A DNA stretch of 64,000 nucleotides from the NCBI RefSeq assembly GCF_946151065.1, contig NZ_CAMGZA010000001.1:496001-560000 (forward strand), read 5' to 3'. The position numbers and the translations under genes were made by a program. This DNA comes from Microbacterium sp. Marseille-Q6965. GTDB taxonomy: Bacteria; Actinomycetota; Actinomycetes; Actinomycetales; Microbacteriaceae. Position 1 is the stretch's first letter. Every line of letters starts with the position of its first letter. Positions 12,219 through 20,746 of the stretch are shown here, one piece after another. The notes beneath the pieces are model-generated. The model had not been told where the DNA came from, searched no databases, and saw only the letters and a list, made by a program, of their open reading frames with translations.

Positions 12219-12224
12219 ACGCTA
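12219..12224 (-). promoter_or_regulatory. leaderless -10 TAGCGT
   Basis: TAGCGT ends seven bases before the GTG at 12211. The intervening GGAGGGT could alternatively act as a ribosome site but lies too close to the start. Confidence 0.5.
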
Positions 12225-12318
12225 TCCGGGCGGACTGGAATCGCCCTGGGCGGGCGACGGCCCGGGCGCGTCACCGGGCATCACGGGTCACGCATGCGGC
12301 GCATGCGATGATCGAGCC

Positions 12319-13431
12319 ATGCACAGCGTCCCGGAGACCGGCCGCGCCCGCGTCCCCCGGCGCAGCGCCCCGGTGCCCCCGCCCGGCAGCGGCGTGTCGT
12401 TCGTCATGCCGGTGCTCAACGAGCGCGCCTACCTGCGCCGGGCGGTCGAGACCGTGCTCGAGCAGCAGGTCGACGGCCCCGTCGAGCTGGTGCTGGCGCT
12501 CGGTCCGTCCTCGGACGGCACCAACGACCTCGCCCGCCAACTGGCCGAGGAAGACGAGCGGATCGTGCTCGTCGACAACCCCGCCGCCGACATCCCCGTC
12601 GGGCTGAACCGCGCGATCGGCGCGAGCCGGTACCCCACCATCGTCCGCGTCGACGCGCACTCCGAGCTCGCCCCGGGCTACACCGCCCGCGCGCTCGAGA
12701 CGCTGCGGCGCACGGGCGCGGCGAACGTGGGCGGCGTCATGCACGCCGAGGGCCGCACGCCTTTCCAGCGAGCCGTGGCACGGGCCTACAACTCCCCCAT
12801 CGGCCTCGGCGGCGGCGCGTACCACGGCGGACGGCGCGAGGAGGAGGCCGAGTCGGCCTACCTCGGCGTCATGCGCCGCGCCGTCATCGAGGAGGTCGGC
12901 GGGTTCGACGAGACGATCCGCCGCGGTGAGGACTGGGAGCTGAACCTGCGCATCCGATCCGCCGGATACCTCGTGTGGTTCGATCCCGAGCTGTCGGTGA
13001 CGTACTGGCCGCGCGACAGCTGGGTGCGGCTGGCGCGGCAGTTTCACGCCACAGGCACGTGGCGCGGTGAGCTGGTGCGCCGCTACGGGCTGCGCAACTC
13101 GCTGCGCTTCTTCGCGCCCCCGGCGCTCGTGCTCGCGGTGCTCACCGCCGTCGTCGTCGGCCTGCTGCACCTGACGCGGGCGCTGGCCGGCACGTGGGCG
13201 CTCATCGCGGCGCTCGTCTACGTGCCGGTGCTCGCCTACATCGGGCTCGTGGCGCTGGTCGCGGCCGGGAAGGGCGGCGGCCGGGGCTGGCGTGACAAGC
13301 TGTGGACCCTCGCCGTGCTGCCGACGATGCACCTCGCATGGGGCGTCGGCTTCCTCGGCGGCGCCCTGCGCGGCGCCCACGACACCGTGGACACCTCCCG
13401 CCTCTCGGGCCGCAACACCCCGCTGCCGTAG
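12319..13431 (+). CDS. family 2 glycosyltransferase, membrane-anchored
   Basis: A 370-residue GT-A fold glycosyltransferase similar to succinoglycan-type ExoA proteins. The nucleotide-sugar domain shows SFVMPVLNERAYLRRAV, the metal-site variant RVDAHSEL and the acceptor motif RRGEDWELNLRIR. The C-terminal third has three hydrophobic helices (near residues 270-295, 298-318 and 335-355). It is flanked by CDP-glycerol transferases, suggesting a role in decorating or priming a wall polymer. A GATGAT element lies six bases before the ATG, a weak leaderless-type promoter. Confidence 0.85.
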   Translation: MHSVPETGRARVPRRSAPVPPPGSGVSFVMPVLNERAYLRRAVETVLEQQVDGPVELVLALGPSSDGTNDLARQLAEEDERIVLVDNPAADIPVGLNRAIGASRYPTIVRVDAHSELAPGYTARALETLRRTGAANVGGVMHAEGRTPFQRAVARAYNSPIGLGGGAYHGGRREEEAESAYLGVMRRAVIEEVGGFDETIRRGEDWELNLRIRSAGYLVWFDPELSVTYWPRDSWVRLARQFHATGTWRGELVRRYGLRNSLRFFAPPALVLAVLTAVVVGLLHLTRALAGTWALIAALVYVPVLAYIGLVALVAAGKGGGRGWRDKLWTLAVLPTMHLAWGVGFLGGALRGAHDTVDTSRLSGRNTPLP

Positions 13432-13442
13432 CGCGGGCCGCC

Positions 13443-14873
13443 TCAGGACCGCTCGATGAAGCCCTGATCGAGCAGGCGCGCCACCACCCGCTCGGAGGCG
13501 TGGCCGTCGTCGCGGGAGTTGAACTGTTGGCGCCACGCGTCGTAGCGGTCGGCGTACGCCGACGGCTCCTGACCGAGCGCGCGCACGAGATCGTCGTACG
13601 TGCGCACGAGCGGGCCGGGCGCGCGCGCGGCGAGGTCGAAGTAGAAGCCCCGCAGCTCGCCGCGGTAGTGCTCGAGGTCGGGCACGAGGAAGTACATCGG
13701 CTTTCCCGTGGCGGAGTAGTCGAACATCACCGAGGAGTAGTCGGTGACGAGGGCGTCCGCGACGAGCAGCAGGCTCGCCGTGTCGGGGTAGCCCGTCACA
13801 TCGATCACCCGGGGCCCGGCGACATCGTGGCCCGGCTGCAGGGTGCGGGAGTGGCCGCGCACCAGCACGACCGACCCCGTGTCCGCCGCCAGGCGCGCCG
13901 GGTCGATGAAGTCGACCATCTCGGCCCGGTCGTCCCGCCACGTCGGCGCGTAGAGCAGCACGCGCTCGTCGGCGCGGATGCCCAGCGCCGCGCGCACGTG
14001 CTCGGCCGTGCCGGTCACGAGCACGTCGTTGCGCGGGTAGCCCTCGACCCACACCGGTCGCCCGAAGAACGCGTATGCCTTGCGCAGGATGCGCTCGGCA
14101 TACGTGTTCTGCGCGAGCAGCACGTCCCAGCGCCGTGACTCCTTGACGACGGCACCCCAGCGCCGCGGCTGGAAGCCGGACCGGTGCAGCGCCAATCGCT
14201 TCAGCGGCGTGCCGTGCCACGTCTGCAGCACCCGCTGCCCCGGACGGCGCACGAAACGCCGGCGCAGCCAGTCGTTGACGATGAGCAGCCGGGCCACACC
14301 TCGGGCGCGCCACCACTCGGGTGTGCCCTCGATGACCGCCACGGCGCCGTCGGGCACGTGGACCGAGCCGTCGCGCACGCTCCAGTAGCGTGTGACGCCC
14401 GGCGCGACCCGCGCGATCTCGCGGTCGAGCGCGAGCGGGTTGCAGCCTGCGGCGCTGCCGTAGAAGCTCTCGAAGAACACGGCGTTCTCCAGGGGGTCGG
14501 CCCGCGAGGCGTACCGCAGCTCCAGAGCGCGCTGGCCCTCCGCCGAGCTGTACGCGGGGTCGACCGGCGCGCCGATCTCCACCCGGTCCTCGGCGGCCGA
14601 GGCCCGCAGGCCGGGCAGCATCGTGGCCGGCAGGCTCAGCGCCACGCGCACGCCGTCGATCTCGACGCGATACGACCCCGACGGCAGCGGCAGCTCCGGC
14701 CCGCCCCAGCGCGCCGCCGTGAGCGGAAAACGCGCCTTCCACGTCTTGCCGCGCCCCGTGAGGCGCCCCGTCACCGCGGCGCGGGGTCCGATGAGCGCCG
14801 CCCGCTCGGGTCGCGCGCCCTCGCCCTCGATGAGGAGCGCGGGTCCGTCGGGAATGAACCGGGCCGTCGTCAT
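13443..14873 (-). CDS. CDP-glycerol:poly(glycerophosphate) glycerophosphotransferase-like
   Basis: A 476-residue protein with an N-terminal domain of about 110 residues in front of the TagF catalytic region. The catalytic part has WHGTPLKRLAL, LLYAPTWRDDRAEM and VTDYSSVMFDYSATGKPMYF, matching the family's conserved histidine, nucleotide loop and DYSS motif. The ATG overlaps the stop of the upstream paralogue by four bases, so the two transferases are coupled. It converges on the GT2 gene, with only 11 bases between stops. Exact polymer is unknown. Confidence 0.87.
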   Translation of the reverse strand: MTTARFIPDGPALLIEGEGARPERAALIGPRAAVTGRLTGRGKTWKARFPLTAARWGGPELPLPSGSYRVEIDGVRVALSLPATMLPGLRASAAEDRVEIGAPVDPAYSSAEGQRALELRYASRADPLENAVFFESFYGSAAGCNPLALDREIARVAPGVTRYWSVRDGSVHVPDGAVAVIEGTPEWWRARGVARLLIVNDWLRRRFVRRPGQRVLQTWHGTPLKRLALHRSGFQPRRWGAVVKESRRWDVLLAQNTYAERILRKAYAFFGRPVWVEGYPRNDVLVTGTAEHVRAALGIRADERVLLYAPTWRDDRAEMVDFIDPARLAADTGSVVLVRGHSRTLQPGHDVAGPRVIDVTGYPDTASLLLVADALVTDYSSVMFDYSATGKPMYFLVPDLEHYRGELRGFYFDLAARAPGPLVRTYDDLVRALGQEPSAYADRYDAWRQQFNSRDDGHASERVVARLLDQGFIERS

Positions 14874-16138
14874 TCGCTGCCTTCCCTCGGCGGTCCGTTC
14901 CGCCCATCCAGTCGCGCCCGCACGAGGTCGTACAGGCGACGGGTGTTCCGTCCGTCACGATACGCGTGCACGCGCGCGCTGAGCGCCTCCGCCCGGGCGA
15001 CGCGCTCCTCGCGCTCGTCGGGGTCGGCCAGCACGACGTCCAGCTGGTGCAGGAGATCCCGCCACGACCTCGCGGGGTCGGGCCCCGCCACGTCGGCGTA
15101 CGTGCCATAGAAGCCGCGGCGCGCGGCGTACTCCTCCTCGTCCGGCGCGAGGTACAACACCGGCAGCGGCACGAGGGCCGCGTCGTAGGCGAGCGAGGAG
15201 TAGTCGGTCACGAGCACGTCGACGCCGGGCAGCGCGGCGGTCACGTCGCCCAGCACGTCCGACCCGAGCGGGCGCACGCGATCCGTCGCGAACGGCGGGA
15301 CGTACTCCCCCGCTCCCAGGCGGTGCGAACGCACGAGCAGGACCGCGTTGTGACGCTCGAGCGTGGCGCTGATCAGGTCCCAGTCCTCCGCCGTCGGCAC
15401 CGCCGGATCGGGTGCCCCGTCCCGCCACGTCGGCGCGTACAGCACCAGGCGGGTGTCGTCGCCCAGCGGCCCCACCGCCGCGCGGATCGCCGCACGGGCC
15501 CGCGACCGACGCTCCGTCGCCGTGCCGGCCGAGAGCGGGTCCACGCGCGGCTCGCCCGTGACGACGACCCGTTCCCCCGACAGCCCGAACGCCGACTCCA
15601 GGCGCCCCCGCACGAGGTGCGACGCGGCGGGCAGCACGTCGATGCGGCGTTGCGAGGCCCGGTACAGCACACCGAGCAGGCGGCTGATCGCCGCCGCCGC
15701 GAAGGGAAGAGGGCTGCGCAGCGTCTCGGGGGAATCGAGGCCGATTCGCTTAAGCGGGATGCCGTGCCACAGCTGCACGACGAACGCACCCGAGACGGCA
15801 TACGGGTTCACGTCGCCGAGTCCGTATGCCACGACGAGCACCCGCGCGCGGGCCGTGGCCCAGAAGCCGCGCAGGGAATCGCGCCGCAGGGTCGGGATGC
15901 CGCGCGCTGCCGCCTCGCGCTCCTCGTCGTCGGAGCGCACGAGCCACACCGCGTCGAGCCCGTCGGCCGCCGCGACGTGCCAGAGCGCGAGAGGACCGTC
16001 GCCGATCCCGGCACCGCATCCGAAGACCCAGCGCTCACCGCGCGGCACGACGAGAGTGACGAGGCGCCCCAGCAGGTAGAGCGGAGCCCGGAGCAGTTTG
16101 GCCGCGTTGCCCGCACCGAACGAAAACGAAGACGCCAC
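14870..16138 (-). CDS. CDP-glycerol glycerophosphotransferase-like protein
   Basis: A 422-residue TagF-family protein with WHGIPLKRIGL, VLYAPTWRDGA and VTDYSSLAYDA, all three catalytic-region motifs intact. The N-terminal 30 residues are hydrophobic and may be a membrane-associating segment. The start is a GTG six bases after TAGTCT; the overlapping ATG two bases earlier belongs to a different frame. It is the first gene of a two-gene transferase operon and its promoter is built from one copy of a triple palindromic repeat. Confidence 0.86.
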   Translation of the reverse strand: MASSFSFGAGNAAKLLRAPLYLLGRLVTLVVPRGERWVFGCGAGIGDGPLALWHVAAADGLDAVWLVRSDDEEREAAARGIPTLRRDSLRGFWATARARVLVVAYGLGDVNPYAVSGAFVVQLWHGIPLKRIGLDSPETLRSPLPFAAAAISRLLGVLYRASQRRIDVLPAASHLVRGRLESAFGLSGERVVVTGEPRVDPLSAGTATERRSRARAAIRAAVGPLGDDTRLVLYAPTWRDGAPDPAVPTAEDWDLISATLERHNAVLLVRSHRLGAGEYVPPFATDRVRPLGSDVLGDVTAALPGVDVLVTDYSSLAYDAALVPLPVLYLAPDEEEYAARRGFYGTYADVAGPDPARSWRDLLHQLDVVLADPDEREERVARAEALSARVHAYRDGRNTRRLYDLVRARLDGRNGPPREGSE

Positions 16139-16140
16139 AT

Positions 16141-16280
16141 CGCGAGACTATCTCGCGAGGCGGCGTCCCCGACGCAGTGCCGACTCCCCCAGGCTCGCGA
16201 GACGATCTCGCGAGGCGGCGTCCCCGACGCAGTGTCCCCCAGGCTCGCGAGACGATCTCGCGAGGCGGCGTCCCCGACGC
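16141..16280. repeat. triple palindromic repeat
   Basis: Three units starting at 16141, 16196 and 16246 (spacing 55 and 50). Each has a palindrome CTCGCGAGA-CGA-TCTCGCGAG followed by CGGCGTCCCCGACGC, itself a small hairpin. The unit nearest the transferase gene has CTA instead of CGA at its centre, which on the minus strand creates TAGTCT. The array fills the 149 bases between htrA and the transferase operon. Confidence 0.9.
16145..16150 (-). promoter_or_regulatory. leaderless -10 TAGTCT inside a palindromic repeat
   Basis: TAGTCT ends six bases before the GTG at 16138. The corresponding bases in the other two repeat copies read TCGTCT, so only this copy has the consensus A. Confidence 0.5.
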
Positions 16281-16287
16281 GAGCGCC

Positions 16288-17763
16288 CTACTCGAGGGTG
16301 CCCAGCGTCACGTCCACCGTGTGGGCCTCGCCGTCGCGCACGTAGGTGAGCGTGGCGTCGCTGCCGCCCGCGGCCGCACGCACCTGGGCGGTGAGGTCGG
16401 TCGAGCTCGTGATCGGCACGCCGTTGAACTCCGTGACGATGTCGCCCTCGCGCAGGCCGGCCTCCGCGGCGGCCCCGCCCTGCACGACCTCCGCGATCAT
16501 CGCGCCCTCGATCTCGGCGTCCTCGTAGGCCGCGGCGCTCGTGACGCTGGCGCCCAGCAGGCCGTGGCTCGCCGCGCCGTTCTCGATGATCTCGTCCGTC
16601 ACGCGCTGAACGACGTTCGACGGGATCGAGAACCCGATGCCCACCGAGCCGGACTCCTCCGAGGTGCTGCCCGACGCGGTAGCGATCGCCACGTTGATGC
16701 CGATCAGCTGCCCCTCCGAGTTCACGAGGGCACCGCCGGAGTTGCCGGGGTTGATCGCCGCGTCGGTCTGAATGACGGCGATCGAGATCGTCTCGTTGGC
16801 GCTGCCCTGGTTCTCCTCCTGACCCGGAATGTCGAAGAAGAACGGCGAGTCCTCGCCCGATCCCTGATCCGAGTCCTGCTCCTGGTCGGCGCTGTCCGGC
16901 GCGGCGGCCGAGGCGATCTGGATGCTGCGGTTCAGGGCGCTGACGATGCCCGTCGTGACGGTGTTCGGCAGCCCGAGCGGGGCGCCGATCGCGACCGTCG
17001 TGTCACCGACGTTCAGCTCGGAGGAGTCGGCGAACTCGATGGGCGTCATACCCTCCGCGCCCTCGAGCTTGATGACGGCGAGGTCGTACACGGGGTCGGT
17101 GCCGACGATCTCGGCATCGTAGATGCGGCCGTTCGCGTCGGTCACCCGGATGGCGCCGTCCGCCGAGGCACCGCCCAGCGTCACGACGTGCGTGTTGGTG
17201 ACGACGTAGCCGTCCTCGCTGAGCACGACGCCCGTTCCGCTGCCGCCCGCGTCCCCGGTCGTGACCGAGATCGTCACGGTGCTCGGCAGCGCCTCGGCCG
17301 CGATCGCTGTGGCCTCGTTCACCGAGCCCGGGTTGTTGACGGTGATGGACGACGGGCTCTCGGCACCGCCGCCCGCGGCGGGAGCCCACAGCTGCGAGCC
17401 GGCGTACGATCCGCCCAGGCCCGAGGCGCCGCCGACGACGGCCGCCGCGACGAGCGCGCCGACCAGAAGGCGGCCGCGGCCCTTGCGCTCGGCGGGCCGG
17501 TCGGTGGTGCCCTCGCCCGGCGCGCGGTCCTCGGGGGCGATGTACGGCGGCAGCTCCGTCGTCGTGCCGGTGAGCGGGGTGGTGGGGTGCTCGTCGGTGC
17601 GGCCGGTCGCCCACGGCTGCGAGAGCGTCGGGGGCGCGGCGTGCCGCGCGGCGGCGTCGGCTGCCGACATCACGGGCCGCGGCGGGACCACGTGCGACGC
17701 ACGCTCCTGAGGGGTGCCGTTCTCGGCCGGGGCGCTGCCGGTACCGGGTGCCTGGTTGTCCAT
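16288..17763 (-). CDS. HtrA/DegP-like serine protease with PDZ domain
   Basis: A 491-residue membrane-anchored protease for extracytoplasmic protein quality control. A proline-rich cytoplasmic part of about 95 residues precedes one membrane helix (about 99-117). The trypsin-like domain has H192 (TNTHVV), D227 (YDLAVIK) and S342 (GNSGGAL), and a PDZ domain fills about 400-485. An acidic Ser/Gln/Asp-rich insertion lies near 288-322. The start has AGAAGGAG seven bases upstream. It stands as its own transcription unit between the aminotransferase promoter and the repeat array. Confidence 0.95.
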   Translation of the reverse strand: MDNQAPGTGSAPAENGTPQERASHVVPPRPVMSAADAAARHAAPPTLSQPWATGRTDEHPTTPLTGTTTELPPYIAPEDRAPGEGTTDRPAERKGRGRLLVGALVAAAVVGGASGLGGSYAGSQLWAPAAGGGAESPSSITVNNPGSVNEATAIAAEALPSTVTISVTTGDAGGSGTGVVLSEDGYVVTNTHVVTLGGASADGAIRVTDANGRIYDAEIVGTDPVYDLAVIKLEGAEGMTPIEFADSSELNVGDTTVAIGAPLGLPNTVTTGIVSALNRSIQIASAAAPDSADQEQDSDQGSGEDSPFFFDIPGQEENQGSANETISIAVIQTDAAINPGNSGGALVNSEGQLIGINVAIATASGSTSEESGSVGIGFSIPSNVVQRVTDEIIENGAASHGLLGASVTSAAAYEDAEIEGAMIAEVVQGGAAAEAGLREGDIVTEFNGVPITSSTDLTAQVRAAAGGSDATLTYVRDGEAHTVDVTLGTLE

Positions 17764-17876
17764 CGGGTGCTCCTTCTGACGAGTCCCCTCCAGGGTGATC
17801 CGCCAACCTTTGCGCTTCCTATGTCCCGCTTCTGACGTCTCCGTGAGGCCGGAACGACCGCCCGGGGCGCCGACGG

Positions 17877-17882
17877 TAGCCT
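17877..17882 (+). promoter_or_regulatory. leaderless -10 TAGCCT
   Basis: TAGCCT ends six bases before the aminotransferase ATG at 17889. Confidence 0.6.
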
Positions 17883-17888
17883 GGAACG

Positions 17889-19091
17889 ATGCGATCCGTA
17901 CCCGGCGCCTGGCGGCGCACCGCCGCCGGGGCAGGACTTCTCTCCGACGACGGCTCGGTCGCCGCCACCATCTTCGCAGAGATGTCGGCGCTTGCGGCCC
18001 GCACGGGCGCCGTCAACCTCGGCCAGGGCTTCCCCGACGAGGACGGCCCGGCGGAGGTGCTCGAGGCCGCCCGACGCGCCATCGCCGACGGCGCCAACCA
18101 GTACCCGCCCGGCCGGGGCGTCCCCGCGCTGCTCGAGGCCATCGCCGCGCACCAACACCGCTTCTACGGCATCGAGCTGGACCCCGCGACGGAGGTGCTC
18201 GTGACGGCCGGGGCCACCGAGGCGCTCGCGGCCGCGCTGCTCGCGCTCGTCGACGGCCCGGACGACGAGGTGGTCGTCTTCGAGCCGTACTACGACTCCT
18301 ATGCGGCCTGCGTCGCGCTCGCCGGGGCCACGCTGCGCACCGTGCCGCTGCGCGCCCCCGACTTCCAGCCCGACCTCGACGAGTTGACCGCCGCCGTGAC
18401 CGACCGCACGCGCGTCATCCTCGTCAACGACCCCCACAACCCGACCGGAGCGGTGTTCTCGGCCGAGACGCGGGCGCTCATCGCGCAGCTGGCGGAGCGG
18501 CACGACGCCGTCATCCTCACGGACGAGGTGTACGAGCACCTCGTGTTCGACGGGCGGCACGTGCCGATGGCGACGCTGCCGGGCGCGAGCCGGCGCACGC
18601 TCAGCATCTCGTCGGCGGGCAAGACCTTCCGCACCACCGGGTGGAAGATCGGGTGGATCACGGGTCCCGCCGAGCTCGTCACGGCAGTGCTGACCGTGAA
18701 GCAGTATCTGACCTACGTCAACGGCTCACCGTTCCAGCCGGCCATCGCCGTGGGATTGGGCCTGCCGGACGCGTTCTTCCGCGGCCTCGCCGAAGACATG
18801 CGCCGCAAGAAGGACGTGCTGGGCGCGGGCCTGCGCGCCGCCGGCTTCGCGGTGTTCGATCCGCAGGGCTCGTACTTCACGGTCGCCGATGCCGCGCCAC
18901 TGGGCGCGCGCGACGCGGCGGAGTTCTGCCGCGCCCTACCCGACCGGGCCGGCGTGGTCGGTGTACCGCTGACCGCGTTCGTCACGCCCGCGCGTCGACC
19001 CGAGTACGGCACCCTCGTGCGCTTCGCCTCGTGCAAGCGGATCGAGGTGCTGCAGGATGCCGCGGCGCGTCTGGCGGCCGCGCCGGCCTGA
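17889..19091 (+). CDS. class I/II pyridoxal-phosphate aminotransferase
   Basis: A 400-residue fold-type I aminotransferase. Substrate-binding GQGFPDEDGP is near the N-terminus, NDPHNPTGAVF at 180-190, TDEVYEHL at 211-218, and the PLP lysine is K245 in SISSAGKTFRTTGWK. It resembles the group that includes mycobacterial Rv0858c (called DapC) and kynurenine-type aminotransferases, so its amino donor is uncertain. A separate DapC candidate lies at 58310 beside ferredoxin. It is monocistronic with a leaderless promoter and a hairpin after its stop. Confidence 0.88.
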   Translation: MRSVPGAWRRTAAGAGLLSDDGSVAATIFAEMSALAARTGAVNLGQGFPDEDGPAEVLEAARRAIADGANQYPPGRGVPALLEAIAAHQHRFYGIELDPATEVLVTAGATEALAAALLALVDGPDDEVVVFEPYYDSYAACVALAGATLRTVPLRAPDFQPDLDELTAAVTDRTRVILVNDPHNPTGAVFSAETRALIAQLAERHDAVILTDEVYEHLVFDGRHVPMATLPGASRRTLSISSAGKTFRTTGWKIGWITGPAELVTAVLTVKQYLTYVNGSPFQPAIAVGLGLPDAFFRGLAEDMRRKKDVLGAGLRAAGFAVFDPQGSYFTVADAAPLGARDAAEFCRALPDRAGVVGVPLTAFVTPARRPEYGTLVRFASCKRIEVLQDAAARLAAAPA

Positions 19092-19109
19092 CACCGGCCC
19101 CGAAGCGCT

Positions 19110-19130
19110 GGCGGGGACCGGTCCCCCGCC
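19110..19130. terminator. hairpin between convergent genes
   Basis: GGCGGGG and CCCCGCC flank a 7-base loop, between the stops of the aminotransferase and the carbon-nitrogen hydrolase. It could act on both strands. Confidence 0.5.
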
Positions 19131-19147
19131 GCGTCTGGACGAGCGTC

Positions 19148-19948
19148 TCAGCGGCGCGGCACGACGCCGTAGCGGCGCATCTCCAGCGCGGGATTGACCG
19201 CCCGGGTGCGCCGAATCGCGTCGGGGTCGAGCCAGGCGATCGCGAGCCCGGGCTCCGCGCCCAGCCCGGCGAGGGCGACGCCCTGCGGGTCGAGCACGGC
19301 GGAGCGCCCGACGCCGATCGGCGCGGGATGATCCGCCGCCGCGACGAAGACGGTGTTCTCGATGGCGCGGGCGGCCAGCAGGGTCGTCCAGTGGTGCTCC
19401 TTGAGCGGGCCGCGCACCCATTCGGCCGGTACGAGGATCACCTCGGCGCCCGCGTCGACGATCATGCGGGAGATCTCGGGGAAGCGCAGGTCGTAGCAAG
19501 TCATGAGGCCGAACGCGAGGCCGTCCACCGCGAACGTGTGCGGCTGCTCGGGCGCGCCCGGCTCGACCCAGTCGGACTCCCGCTGCCCGAAGGCGTCGTA
19601 CAGGTGCTGCTTGCGATACGCCGCGATGACCCCCGACCCGTCCACGGCGACCGCGGTGTTGCGCACGCGGCCGTTGTCTCCCGTTTCGATGAGGCCCGCG
19701 ACGAGCGTCATGTCCAGCTCGGCCGCCAGGGCCCGCAGCCGCGCCGTGAAGGGCCCATCGACGGGCTCCGACTCGCGCGCGAGGGTGGGATCCATCGGAT
19801 TGACGAAGTAGCTGGAGTACTCGGGGAACAGCGCGACGCGGGCGCCGCATGACCGCGCCTCGCGCGCGAGCCTGTCGATTTCGCTGAGGTTGCCCGCCTT
19901 GTCTGCCGTGGGCGCGAACTGCCCCACGGCGATGCCGACCGCCGCCAT
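19148..19948 (-). CDS. carbon-nitrogen hydrolase (nitrilase/omega-amidase family)
   Basis: A 266-residue amidase-type enzyme with the Glu-Lys-Cys triad at E43 (FPEYSSY), K113 (YRKQHLYD) and C151 (MTCYDLRFPE). Such proteins hydrolyse small amides; the exact substrate is unknown. The ATG overlaps the upstream DUF6328 stop (TGATG) with GGGGAGG seven bases before it, so the two genes are coupled. It converges on an aminotransferase, which would suit an omega-amidase, but that pairing is only suggestive. Confidence 0.88.
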   Translation of the reverse strand: MAAVGIAVGQFAPTADKAGNLSEIDRLAREARSCGARVALFPEYSSYFVNPMDPTLARESEPVDGPFTARLRALAAELDMTLVAGLIETGDNGRVRNTAVAVDGSGVIAAYRKQHLYDAFGQRESDWVEPGAPEQPHTFAVDGLAFGLMTCYDLRFPEISRMIVDAGAEVILVPAEWVRGPLKEHHWTTLLAARAIENTVFVAAADHPAPIGVGRSAVLDPQGVALAGLGAEPGLAIAWLDPDAIRRTRAVNPALEMRRYGVVPRR

Positions 19949-20445
19949 CACGACACCTCCCCCGCTCGCCGCGCGCGCAGCACGAGCGGCACGAACAGCC
20001 ACAGCACGAGGACGAACGCCGCCAGCAGCGACGCCGCGAGCCACGCCGCAGCATTTCCGAGCACGACTTCGAACACGAAGCCCACCACGCCCACGAGCAG
20101 CGCCGAGACGATCACCAGGGCGGTGAGCAGCGCGACGTGCCCGTACGAGACGATCGTGCGCTTCATGCCGCCGCGGAAGGCGATGCGATGCAGCGCGACA
20201 GGCGCGAGCGCGATGACGGCGCTCAGCCCCGAGAGGGCGACGAGCACGAGGTAGAACGTGCGCTGCCCCTCGTCCAAATCGGCGAACGCCGGCTGGAACG
20301 CCAGGGCCAGCAAAAAGCCCGTGATGATCTGCGTGCCCGTCTGCAGCACGCGCAGCTCCTGGAGCGCCTCGAGCCAGTTGCGGTCGTAGCGCTCCGCGGG
20401 CGTCTCGTTGCGGTACTGCGCGCTTTCCTCGGCCGGGCTGGGCAT
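19948..20445 (-). CDS. DUF6328 family membrane protein
   Basis: A 165-residue protein with a charged N-terminal region (RYDRNWLEALQELRVLQTG) and four hydrophobic segments, ending in a short basic tail. The start MPSPAEESA has GGGAGG eight bases upstream; the ATG 25 codons earlier lacks one and would read into the terminator region. Function is unknown. It is the first gene of a two-gene unit with the carbon-nitrogen hydrolase. Confidence 0.8.
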   Translation of the reverse strand: MPSPAEESAQYRNETPAERYDRNWLEALQELRVLQTGTQIITGFLLALAFQPAFADLDEGQRTFYLVLVALSGLSAVIALAPVALHRIAFRGGMKRTIVSYGHVALLTALVIVSALLVGVVGFVFEVVLGNAAAWLAASLLAAFVLVLWLFVPLVLRARRAGEVS

Positions 20446-20505
20446 GCGCCCATCCTCCCATGAGCGCGCCCGAGGCCGTCGCGCTTCCCGTTCCCGACAT
20501 GGCAG

Positions 20506-20534
20506 AAGGCCCGGATCCAAGGGATCCGGGCCTT
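20506..20534. terminator. terminator downstream of tRNA-fMet
   Basis: A perfect 13-bp stem AAGGCCCGGATCC with an AAG loop, directly after the tRNA on the minus strand. It separates the tRNA from the DUF6328 gene. On the plus strand it is followed by CTTCTTGTTG. Confidence 0.8.
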
Positions 20535-20541
20535 CTTCTTG

Positions 20542-20615
20542 TTGCGGGGGCAGGATTTGAACCTGCGGCCTCCGGGTTATGAGCCCGGCGAGCTACCGAA
20601 CTGCTCCACCCCGCG
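20542..20615 (-). tRNA. initiator tRNA-fMet (CAU)
   Basis: The cloverleaf reads CGCGGGG acceptor, anticodon loop CUCAUAA and T-loop GGTTCAAAT. Two initiator hallmarks are visible: the C1-A72 mismatch at the end of the acceptor stem, and three consecutive G-C pairs at the base of the anticodon stem. The 3' CCA is not encoded. A TAGGCT -10 lies just upstream and a strong hairpin just downstream, so it is a single-gene transcript. Confidence 0.95.
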
Positions 20616-20627
20616 GCACAAGAGATA

Positions 20628-20633
20628 AGCCTA
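20628..20633 (-). promoter_or_regulatory. -10 hexamer TAGGCT of tRNA-fMet
   Basis: TAGGCT lies 12 bases before the mature tRNA 5' end, leaving a short 5' trailer for RNase P to remove. Confidence 0.55.
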
Positions 20634-20694
20634 GCACGGGATTCACGAGTGCGCCAATCGGGCCTGCCGAGGTGTGCCGGAGCACGCTGAAACG

Positions 20695-20731
20695 GCGATG
20701 CGCCGGGTCCCCGAGGGGCCCGGCGCATCGC
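20695..20731 (-). terminator. terminator after the UPF0182 gene
   Basis: A 13-bp stem, GCGATGCGCCGGG with its complement, extended by a further CCCC/GGGG pairing, 15 bases after the UPF0182 stop. Confidence 0.75.
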
Positions 20732-20746
20732 GCAGTGGAGAGAGGG

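Noticed and set aside
16141..16280. CRISPR-like spaced repeats
   Set aside because: Units are palindromic, only three, adjacent with no unique spacers of constant size, and no cas genes are present.
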